Shown: positions 1 through 4,873 of the stretch, piece by piece
Position numbering within the stretch: position 1 is the first letter of the stretch
Layout of the letters: each line of letters opens with the position of its first letter
Origin: Actinomycetes bacterium
Lineage (GTDB): Bacteria; Actinomycetota; Acidimicrobiia; Acidimicrobiales; Acidimicrobiaceae
Assembly: GCA_021792075.1 (NCBI GenBank)
Contig: JAJYVK010000172.1
Coordinates: 1 to 5,009, forward strand
Reading direction: 5' to 3'
DNA: 5,009 nt
Translations under genes and position numbers: made by a program
The notes under the pieces: model-generated
What the model saw: the letters and a program-made list of their open reading frames with translations, nothing else
What the model was told of the DNA's origin: nothing
The model's database searches: none

Positions 1-660
1 AAACAGTGAGGCTATAGCGTCGGCACGCTCGTATCCAGTAACTACGAGAATCACCCCCGCGATAACGGTAGCGATGAACCCGTAGAGGTCGGTGACGATG
101 TGCTGGAACGAGCCCTCCACGTTCAGGCTCGACCGGTTAGCTTTGGATAACATCCATGCCGCGACAAGGTTCACTGCGATGCCGACTAGGGCGACGACCA
201 CCACAGTAAGTCCCTTGACTGCGCCTGGGTGAATCAGACGGCGAATCGCCTCGAAGGCAACCAGGGCAGACACGATCAGCAAGGTGATCCCGTTCCCTGC
301 CGCTGAAAGTATTTCAGCACGTTTGAATCCAAACGTCCACTCTCCAACCGGCGACCTGGCAGCAAGACGAGCAGCCCACAACGACGCCCCGAGCGCTCCT
401 GCGTCGGTGAGCATGTGCCCCGAGTCCGACAGCAAGGCTAATGACCCCGAGATCACCGCCGTAATTGTCTCAACTGTCATGAACGTGACGATCAGACCCA
501 ACGCGATTGCCAGGTACCGGGCATCAGCGTCAGCGGATACGCCATGGCTGTGCCCACCATGGTCGCCGCGATGGTGGGCATTGTTCCCATCTCCCTGCAT
601 ATGCACGGACACAGTGGCACAATCGAATTCAGCGCTGTCTTGCCCGCCAGGGCTACCCAC
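1..660 (-). CDS. Cation diffusion facilitator (CzcD-like) metal efflux protein, C-terminus beyond window
   Basis: Inner-membrane exporter of the CDF family, which moves Zn(II), Co(II), Cd(II) or similar ions out of the cytoplasm in exchange for protons. The frame is open for 220 codons from GTG at 660 to the window edge; family members have about 300 residues, so the last third (TM6 and the cytoplasmic domain) is missing. The N-terminal 40 residues are His-rich (H20, H29, H30, H34, H37, H39), typical of CzcD-type proteins. Hydrophobic segments lie near residues 49-68, 73-97, 117-137, 149-171 and 184-212. The two metal-site HxxxD motifs are visible: H82/D86 in LLSDSGHMLTDAG and H187/D191 in FQHIVTDLYG. 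GTG 660 is preferred over ATG 600 because GGAG lies 6 nt upstream and the His-rich part would otherwise be partly lost. The start overlaps the stop of the upstream repressor gene, so the two are probably translationally coupled. Metal specificity cannot be read from the sequence. Confidence 0.95.
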   Translation of the reverse strand, partial: MGSPGGQDSAEFDCATVSVHMQGDGNNAHHRGDHGGHSHGVSADADARYLAIALGLIVTFMTVETITAVISGSLALLSDSGHMLTDAGALGASLWAARLAARSPVGEWTFGFKRAEILSAAGNGITLLIVSALVAFEAIRRLIHPGAVKGLTVVVVALVGIAVNLVAAWMLSKANRSSLNVEGSFQHIVTDLYGFIATVIAGVILVVTGYERADAIASLF

Positions 661-1066
661 TAATCGCTCCTTCCACCGCTTCGGAACACATAATAGTGGT
701 GTGACTAATATGAGCTAAGCCAATATCAAGGAGCAATCGTACGTGTCCATCAGCTAGCCGATAATAGGCCATTCGGCCCCTCCGATTCACAGAAACTACC
801 CGATGAGCGCGTAACAACCGCAGGGCGTGGCTTACCGTGCTCTCACTCATGGAGGTCGCTGCCGCCAGATCACAGACACACAACTCTCCGGCCTCAAGCA
901 ATGCCACTAGTAGAGTAAGTCGGCTCTGATCGCCAAGAAGACCGAACGCATCGGCCAGATCTTCAAGATTATCGATGCTGGGAAGAGAGGCAACCACCTC
1001 TGCTACTTTGCCGGCGTCGATCATCCGAACACCGCAACTCTCATTACCTAACGAACCAGTGCCCAT
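653..1066 (-). CDS. ArsR/SmtB-family metal-sensing transcriptional repressor
   Basis: A 137-residue winged helix-turn-helix repressor that should bind operator DNA as a dimer and release it on binding metal. The core runs from about residue 35 to 122: the helix with ELCVCDLA (61-68), the recognition helix SESTVSHALRLLRAHRVV (74-91) and the beta wing RRGRMAYYRL (95-104). The last helix carries D106, H108, H119 and H122, with the exact spacing of the alpha-5 metal site of SmtB, CzrA and NmtR; the last ligand is His as in CzrA and NmtR, not Glu as in SmtB. C63 and C65 match the CxC of the alpha-3 site of CadC, and C11 could be an N-terminal partner. This supports a Zn/Co/Ni or Cd/Pb sensor rather than an arsenite one. 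ATG 1066 has AGGAG 9 nt upstream. The TAG stop overlaps the GTG of the CDF efflux gene, the likely regulated target. Confidence 0.95.
   Translation of the reverse strand: MGTGSLGNESCGVRMIDAGKVAEVVASLPSIDNLEDLADAFGLLGDQSRLTLLVALLEAGELCVCDLAAATSMSESTVSHALRLLRAHRVVSVNRRGRMAYYRLADGHVRLLLDIGLAHISHTTIMCSEAVEGAISG
665..670 (-). promoter_or_regulatory. Ribosome binding site of the CDF gene
   Basis: On the minus strand GGAGCG is followed by a short spacer and GTG at 660. It lies inside the last codons of the repressor gene. It decides the GTG start, since the next in-frame ATG (600) has no Shine-Dalgarno sequence before it. Confidence 0.7.
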
Positions 1067-1079
1067 TACTAATATCTCC

Positions 1080-1095
1080 TCATATGTTCATATGA
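1080..1095. promoter_or_regulatory. Perfect palindrome, probable operator of the ArsR-type repressor
   Basis: TCATATGTTCATATGA is an inverted repeat with 7-bp arms and a 2-bp centre. It sits between the -10 box and the start codon of the repressor gene and touches its Shine-Dalgarno sequence. ArsR/SmtB operators are AT-rich inverted repeats with TGAACA/ATAT-type half-sites at this position, so autorepression is likely. Binding itself is inferred. Confidence 0.7.
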
Positions 1096-1103
1096 TTATA
1101 TAT
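1095..1103 (-). promoter_or_regulatory. Probable -10 region of the arsR-CDF operon promoter
   Basis: On the minus strand a perfect TATAAT occupies 1100 to 1095, about 29 nt before the ATG. The overlapping TGATATATA (1105 to 1097) would read as an extended -10. No good -35 hexamer is seen at 16-18 nt spacing; that place is GC-rich and lies next to the end of the insertion element. The predicted transcription start falls inside the palindrome at 1080-1095. Confidence 0.55.
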
Positions 1104-1125
1104 CAGCAGATGTGCGATACCCCCG

Positions 1126-1183
1126 TGACACCACTCCGCCCTAAAGGGCTGTGCTTCGGTGGCGCTGTTCACGCCACTCCGCC
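1126..1183. repeat. Pair of imperfect 15-bp direct repeats flanking the tnpB stop
   Basis: TGACACCACTCCGCC (1126-1140) and TCACGCCACTCCGCC (1169-1183) agree at 13 of 15 positions and are 43 bp apart. One copy covers the last codons of tnpB, the other lies at the putative right end of the element. They may be part of the right-end structure or of the former guide RNA region. Confidence 0.5.
1138..1149. repeat. Short palindrome near the right end of the tnpB element
   Basis: GCCCT-AA-AGGGC, a 5-bp-arm hairpin about 20 bp beyond the tnpB stop. IS200/IS605 elements carry subterminal hairpins at their ends that are recognised by TnpA, and the 3' end of tnpB also gives the guide (omega) RNA. The position fits a right-end hairpin; the role is inferred. 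Confidence 0.45.
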
Positions 1184-2370
1184 ATCCATGATATGTGTGG
1201 TTGGCTTCACGGAACCGCCTTCAACCTTTCGGCCGAGAATTGGCTTACGCTTGCCCGTGCTGTTGTGGACTTTCGTCCCCGCAGGTCCTGCGGTCTTTGA
1301 CTTGATCTGCGCTTGCGCCGAATCCTTAATGTTCTTTGCTGCGTTTCTGTCGGCATGATCCAAGTGGCCGCATGCGACGCAGTGGAATTTTCGACTGCAG
1401 CCAGGTCTGTTGGCTGGTGTAGGGCGACGCTCCGCACTCTGAGCATGTCGTGCTTCTGTCGGGTGCAGGGACGAGTGCTAAACGTGATCCGAACTTCGGA
1501 CACTTGTACTACAACTGGCGACGACGTTCTCCATGGGCGTTGTCGAGGATACCTCGATTGATTCCCGCTTTCACGCCAACGTTGGTTCCAGGTGTTGTGA
1601 CGGTCCCTTTAGCAGAGGCCGTCATGTCCTTTATCCGCAGGTCTTTAATACCGACGACGCCGTGGTTTTTGGCTACATCGGTGGTCAGCTTGTGGGTAAA
1701 GTCATTCCGTCTCCGTGCTTGTCGGGCGCGTAAACGGGCGATCTCTTGAATGGCGCGCCGGAGCTTGGCTGAGTATCGGCCTTCGTTGTGGCGCTTGGCC
1801 CAGGTGATTTGGCGGGCCTTCCTGCGTTCTAATCCGACTAGACGCCGTTGTTCTCCTGGCCTAAGAGTTTTGGGCAGCATGCGCGGCTCTTCCTCGTCAG
1901 CGAGGAACGCTGAACATGCAATGCCGAAGTCTATCCCCGTAACGGGATTGCCATTAGGAGGGGCGGTTATGTTTCGAGAGGCAATTCCAAACGACACCTG
2001 CCATCCAGAACCAGGCGCGTAGGAGAATGTGGCGTTGCGGACTGTCCCGTCGATGGGGTGGTGACGACGAAACTTTCTCCAGCCGAGTTTCGGAATCCAG
2101 ACCTCGGACCATTTTCGACTGACATGGCGCACGTCTATGGCTTGACCCGGCAGCGAGAATCGCAGCTTGGCTGTTCGTTTCTCGAAAGTCGGACGACAGG
2201 CGGTGTGATTGGGATTGAACCAGTTTGCGTATGCACGGTCGAGATCCTTTAAGGCGGCTTGGGCGGCTTGCGCCGGAAGGTCCGCCATCCATGCGAAGTC
2301 TTTCCTGGCCTGGGTCAGAAATGGGGCCTGATCTGATGCCCATAGAGTAATGCCCCGTCCTTGGTAGAGG
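1169..2370 (-). pseudogene. tnpB: TnpB (IS200/IS605 OrfB) RNA-guided nuclease, degraded
   Basis: TnpB proteins are RNA-guided DNA nucleases with a RuvC fold and a zinc ribbon. Homology starts near RGITLWASDQ (2357 downward) and runs through LPAQAAQAALKDLDRAYANW, a KLGWRKFR beta region, the first RuvC motif TGIDFG (Asp at about 1931-1929) and the basic helix LRARQARRRNDFTHKLTTD. Four lesions are visible. The N-terminal part, roughly 40-50 residues, is absent. The second RuvC motif, normally IEDL, reads IKDL (AAA at 1646-1644). An in-frame TAG follows GERRRQL (1511-1509). The frame then shifts by +1 near 1430, between CSECG (1445-1431) and CVACGHLDHADRNAAKNI (1381 downward), most simply by one extra base. 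The third RuvC Asp survives at 1351-1349, and the shifted frame ends at TGA 1171-1169. The open frame can be extended to 2477, but those first 35 or so codons are antisense to PAS-coding sequence. Most likely a dead gene. Confidence 0.9.
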
Positions 2371-2378
2371 TTCTCCCG

Positions 2379-3989
2379 ATGGACCGGGACATTGCCAATA
2401 ACTGGACTGTAAGGATGTTGGCAGGTGAACAATCCGAGGTATTCTACACCAAACGTTTCTTGCACAAAGATGGGCACGTTGTGTGGGTCGAGGTGTCGCG
2501 GTCGCTAGCGCGTGACGAGGCGAGCAAACCCCAATATTTTATAAATTCAGTTCGAGATATCACCGAAGAGCGCTCACTTCTAGCCCAGCTCTCTCACCAG
2601 GCGCTGCATGATCCGCTCACTGGACTTGCGAACCGTATTATGTTCGAGGATCGCCTCACTCAGGCACTGGCCAGGGCTTCTCGCGAGAACAAAAGACTGG
2701 CAGTGCTATTAATCGATCTAGATGAATTCAAAGATATAAATGACACCTTTGGCCACCAAGTCGGCGACGACCTCCTCGCAGAGGTTGCCCGACGACTCAA
2801 GCAGGCGACACGGGCAGGCGACACTCTATGCCGCTTTGGTGGTGATGAGTTTCTCTATCTCAGTGAAGGGCTGACGAACCATAGCGAGGCCGAAACAATT
2901 GCCGAACGCCTCCTTAGCGTATTTGATGAGCCGTTCATTATTGGGGAAGAGAGTCTCAGCCAAGCTGCGAGTATCGGGATTGCTACCTGTCAGGGAGGGA
3001 AGGGCTTCGTAGAACTTCTGCGGGACGCGGACACCGCTTTGTCTGACGCCAAGCGCCAAGGAAAGAATCGCTACACTGTCTTCCGCCCGGAAATGCACGA
3101 TCAAGTATCCAATCGCATCGGACTAGTCCAAGAGCTGCGAAGGTCATTTGACTCAGATAAAATCTTGATGCACTATCAGCCGATTGTGGACCTTGCGACA
3201 AGTCAAACCGTTGGTGTCGAGGCGCTCATGCGTTGGAACCATCCTGAGCACGGATGGGTACCTCCATATGTTTTTATCCCTCTTGCTGAGCAAAGCAAAC
3301 TCATTTTCGACCTCGGGTCCTTCGCTCTCCACCAAGCTGTGAGCGAGGCGGCCTCCTGGCGACATCTTGACCAGCGAGAAGAGCAGCCCTATGTTACGGT
3401 CAATCTCTCTCCCAGGCAATTTCACGACCCCGACCTGTTGAGCAAAATCAAAGAAGTCCTTGAAGCAAACGAGTTTGCACCAGGTCGCCTGGTACTTGAG
3501 ATCACCGAAGGGGTTGCATTCGTAGACATCGATTCTGCAACACGGGTGGCCTCCCGTCTGCGCCAACTTGGTGTTTCACTCGCGATTGACGATTTCGGGA
3601 CCGGCTACTCCTCGCTTTCTTACTTCACCTTACTGCGCCCAAGTATTCTAAAAATCGACCAGTCTTTCGTGAACCGGGCCCATGACAGCGCTAATGGGGA
3701 ACGGCTACTTGAGGCGATAATCACTATAGGCAACAGTCTCGATGCGATTGTAGTAGCCGAGGGCATAGAGACGACAACCCAGCTAGAGATGCTTCGTGGT
3801 CTCGGCTATAACTTTGGCCAGGGCTATCTCTTCTCTCCAGCGGTACCGTCAGCGGATCTTGTCGGCATGCTTGAAAGTGCGCCAATATCTTGCGGTGTGT
3901 CCCCCCCCCCCCCCCCGCATGTGGCAACAATTCCAATCGATTACCGCCTGGCCTCGTCTGCCGCGAGGAAAGCGAAGCGTAGCCTCTAA
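2379..3989 (+). CDS. PAS(partial)-GGDEF-EAL cyclic-di-GMP synthase/phosphodiesterase, 5'-truncated
   Basis: A dual-domain enzyme of cyclic-di-GMP signalling: GGDEF domains make the messenger from two GTP, EAL domains cleave it to pGpG. Residues 2-64 are only the second half of a PAS domain with its PAC motif (KRFLHKDGHVVWVEVSRS, DITEER). The GGDEF domain (about 72-235) has HDPLTGLANR, the metal Asp in IDLDEFKDIND, the signature RFGGDEF (154-158) and the inhibitory-site R145xxD148. The EAL domain (about 247-499) keeps VEALMRW (E281), N342, E374, DDFGTGYSS (D404, D405), K425/D427, E461 and GYNFGQGYLFS. Both sites therefore look active. No membrane segment remains, so the product would be cytosolic. 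The in-frame stop at 2343-2345 lies in element DNA, so the original start and sensor part are lost. ATG 2379 has AGAGG 8 nt upstream; TTG 2361 is an alternative. Whether it is still expressed is unknown. The tail after residue 500 is low-complexity and holds a polyproline run coded by a C tract. Confidence 0.9.
   Translation: MDRDIANNWTVRMLAGEQSEVFYTKRFLHKDGHVVWVEVSRSLARDEASKPQYFINSVRDITEERSLLAQLSHQALHDPLTGLANRIMFEDRLTQALARASRENKRLAVLLIDLDEFKDINDTFGHQVGDDLLAEVARRLKQATRAGDTLCRFGGDEFLYLSEGLTNHSEAETIAERLLSVFDEPFIIGEESLSQAASIGIATCQGGKGFVELLRDADTALSDAKRQGKNRYTVFRPEMHDQVSNRIGLVQELRRSFDSDKILMHYQPIVDLATSQTVGVEALMRWNHPEHGWVPPYVFIPLAEQSKLIFDLGSFALHQAVSEAASWRHLDQREEQPYVTVNLSPRQFHDPDLLSKIKEVLEANEFAPGRLVLEITEGVAFVDIDSATRVASRLRQLGVSLAIDDFGTGYSSLSYFTLLRPSILKIDQSFVNRAHDSANGERLLEAIITIGNSLDAIVVAEGIETTTQLEMLRGLGYNFGQGYLFSPAVPSADLVGMLESAPISCGVSPPPPPHVATIPIDYRLASSAARKAKRSL
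3901..3916 (+). repeat. Homopolymer of 16 C within the 3' end of the GGDEF-EAL gene
   Basis: Sixteen C in a row encode the core of SPPPPPH, just after the EAL domain. Losing one C would move translation to a frame that continues to a stop at 4051-4053; gaining one would end at 3980-3982; the present length ends at 3987-3989. All versions keep both enzyme domains and change only the tail. Tracts of this length slip during replication and are also easily miscounted in sequencing. Confidence 0.95.
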
Positions 3990-4033
3990 CCGACCTCGGC
4001 CAATCAATAGCAGGCACGACGGAGAGGACCAAG

Positions 4034-4096
4034 ATGGTCTCGTGGTTGAGTGATGCGCAATTCGTGATTCCTCGATGGGCCACCAGTTGTTGCTAG
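4034..4096 (+). CDS. Possible 20-residue leader peptide ending in Cys-Cys
   Basis: ATG 4034 is preceded by GGAGAGG (4021-4027) at 6 nt spacing, as good as any ribosome binding site in the window. The frame codes for MVSWLSDAQFVIPRWATSCC and ends in TAG. The last two sense codons are TGT TGC. A hairpin-forming repeat begins directly after the stop, and sulfur-relay genes follow about 200 nt downstream. Cys-coding short ORFs are known as cysteine-responsive attenuators in mycobacteria, so a leader-peptide role is conceivable. Against it: only two Cys codons, a long gap to the next gene, and no visible terminator or own promoter. A chance ORF cannot be excluded. Confidence 0.28.
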   Translation: MVSWLSDAQFVIPRWATSCC

Positions 4097-4122
4097 GTAA
4101 ATGTTTACTACTGGGGCAGCGA

Positions 4123-4189
4123 CGGAGTTACGATCCTTCGTAGTCTTCGGCTATCTGGCCAAACCGAAGAGTCAGAAAAAGAAACTCCG
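4123..4189 (+). other. Nested inverted repeats, candidate structured leader RNA (three-way junction)
   Basis: CGGAGTT (4123-4129) can pair with AACTCCG (4183-4189). Inside it lie a hairpin TACGA-TCCT-TCGTA (4129-4142) and a second hairpin with arms TCTTCGG (4144-4150) and CCGAAGA (4164-4170), followed by an A-rich strand. T4129 can be used in the outer stem or the first hairpin, not both. The layout is a three-way junction as in structured regulatory RNAs. I do not recognise a known riboswitch class. If transcription starts only at the boxes near 4234-4250 this stretch would be upstream DNA, not RNA. Confidence 0.35.
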
Positions 4190-4233
4190 CACTCTAAGAA
4201 TCAGAAGGATAACAATAATGGCCGGAGCATTAA

Positions 4234-4250
4234 TATAATTCTGATATAGT
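4234..4250 (+). promoter_or_regulatory. Promoter-like -10 boxes upstream of the DsrE-like gene
   Basis: TATAAT at 4234-4239 and TGATATAGT (extended -10 type) at 4242-4250 lie 45-60 nt before ATG 4295 in the most AT-rich part of the region. No convincing -35 is seen for either. GTTGA (4249-4253) and TCAAC (4263-4267) form a short inverted repeat over the expected start site and might be an operator. Confidence 0.4.
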
Positions 4251-4294
4251 TGATCAAATTAGTCAACAATCATAGACTAGGTATGGAGGCTGAG

Positions 4295-4792
4295 ATGACA
4301 GAAACGATTGTCACTACATCGGAACTTTCAGAGGAGACTGCGTTCGACATTACCGAGGCGGGGCCTCCAAAGACTCTTGAGCGTCTCGCTATCGTCGTAC
4401 GGGAAGGAACCTATGACCGGGTGCTCACCCCGTTTGCCTTTGCCTATCTCGCCGCTGCCAGCGGTGCCCAGGTCGATCTATTGTTTGTGAACTGGGCAGT
4501 GCGTGCAGTCATGCAAGGCGAAGCAGATCGCCTACCAATGTCAGCAGAGCATGCCCAAGAGGGCGACTACGTTCGCCGTCAGGTGGAGCTTGCCGGACTT
4601 CCCTCCAAGATTTCTGAACTAGTAATTGCAATAAAGCAAACTGGCAATGTTGCTATCTACGTCTGCAGCCTTGCCGCCCAAATCTTCGGAGCAACGAGAG
4701 AGAACCTCCTGCCAGAGGTTGACGAGATCGTAGGCGCCACCTGGTTTTTGACCGAACGGGTCCTGGGTGCCGACACAACGCAGTACTTCTAA
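4295..4792 (+). CDS. DsrE/DsrF-like family protein, likely sulfur carrier
   Basis: A 165-residue soluble protein of the DsrE/DsrF-like fold, whose members take part in cytoplasmic sulfur relay by carrying persulfide on a conserved Cys. After a variable N-terminal stretch of about 28 residues comes the Rossmann-like core: strand LAIVVREGTYDRV (31-43), helix LTPFAFAYLAAASGA (44-58), strand VDLLFVNWAV (60-69), and IYVCSLAAQIFGATRENLLPE (121-141), where C124 sits at the place of the reactive Cys in the usual YACS motif. The end, DEIVGATWFLTE, is also typical. ATG 4295 is chosen because GGAGG (4285-4289) lies 5 nt upstream; the frame is open from TTG 4250 and ATG 4283, which have weaker support. 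A TusA-like gene follows after 81 nt on the same strand, consistent with a sulfur-transfer operon. It is not close enough to classical DsrE or TusD for a gene name. Confidence 0.85.
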   Translation: MTETIVTTSELSEETAFDITEAGPPKTLERLAIVVREGTYDRVLTPFAFAYLAAASGAQVDLLFVNWAVRAVMQGEADRLPMSAEHAQEGDYVRRQVELAGLPSKISELVIAIKQTGNVAIYVCSLAAQIFGATRENLLPEVDEIVGATWFLTERVLGADTTQYF

Positions 4793-4873
4793 ATAGATCC
4801 CTTGCAGTTCCTGAAACAAAGTTCAGCATGGCAATAACAAATGCATTGCAGTTGCGAGAAAGGGAAGTGAAAT

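Larger units (their letters stand above)
1126..2370 (-). mobile_element. Decayed IS200/IS605-type element (tnpB remnant, no tnpA)
   Basis: The stretch between the metal operon and the cyclic-di-GMP gene is filled by one broken tnpB and its 3' flank. The right side is estimated from the short GCCCT-AA-AGGGC palindrome (1138-1149) and the following minus-strand GGAGTGGTGTCAC, which resemble the subterminal hairpin and end of IS200/IS605 elements. The left limit is set where TnpB-like sequence stops and PAS-coding sequence on the other strand begins, somewhere in about 2355-2378. The left end and the first part of tnpB are missing, so the element is truncated and cannot move by itself. No tnpA transposase and no target duplication are visible. 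Both boundaries are approximate. Confidence 0.7.
3990..4294. other. Intergenic region between the GGDEF-EAL gene and the DsrE-like gene
   Basis: This 305-base stretch has no long open frame with protein-like features. From left to right it holds a possible 20-codon leader ORF (4034-4096), a hairpin-forming inverted repeat (GTAAA-TG-TTTAC at 4097-4108, enclosed by CCAGT/ACTGG at 4083-4087 and 4110-4114), a nested set of inverted repeats (4123-4189), and an AT-rich stretch with promoter-like boxes (4230-4267). No terminator with a U-tract is seen after the GGDEF-EAL stop, so read-through toward the sulfur genes is possible. Confidence 0.6.

Noticed and set aside
284..718. Plus-strand open frame of 144 codons opposite the CDF gene.
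   Set aside because: It is a shadow of the well-supported CDF coding sequence on the other strand.
1207..1503. A 98-codon minus-strand frame crossing the tnpB zinc ribbon region.
   Set aside because: It is the third reading frame; zinc ribbon motifs lie in the two others and its translation has no family features.
1509..2370. The fragment as a nuclease-dead TnpB repressor (TldR-like) in use by the cell.
   Set aside because: It lacks its N-terminal RNA-binding part and shows several unrelated lesions, so decay explains it better; only the Glu-to-Lys change fits the idea.
2371..2477. The minus-strand tnpB frame stays open to 2477, adding about 35 codons.
   Set aside because: That part is antisense to a clear PAS/PAC coding sequence on the plus strand and has no TnpB character.
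1430..4195. CTCCGCACTCT occurs at 1430-1440 and again at 4185-4195.
   Set aside because: An 11-bp match between a zinc-ribbon coding stretch and an intergenic stem, with no extension; probably chance.
4249..4267. GTTGA-N9-TCAAC as an FNR-type site.
   Set aside because: The spacing between half-sites is 3 bp longer than the FNR/CRP-type layout; kept only as a possible operator.
4250..4294. TTG 4250 or ATG 4283 as start of the DsrE-like gene.
   Set aside because: Neither has a good ribosome binding site; GGAGG 4285-4289 serves ATG 4295, and TTG 4250 overlaps a promoter-like box.
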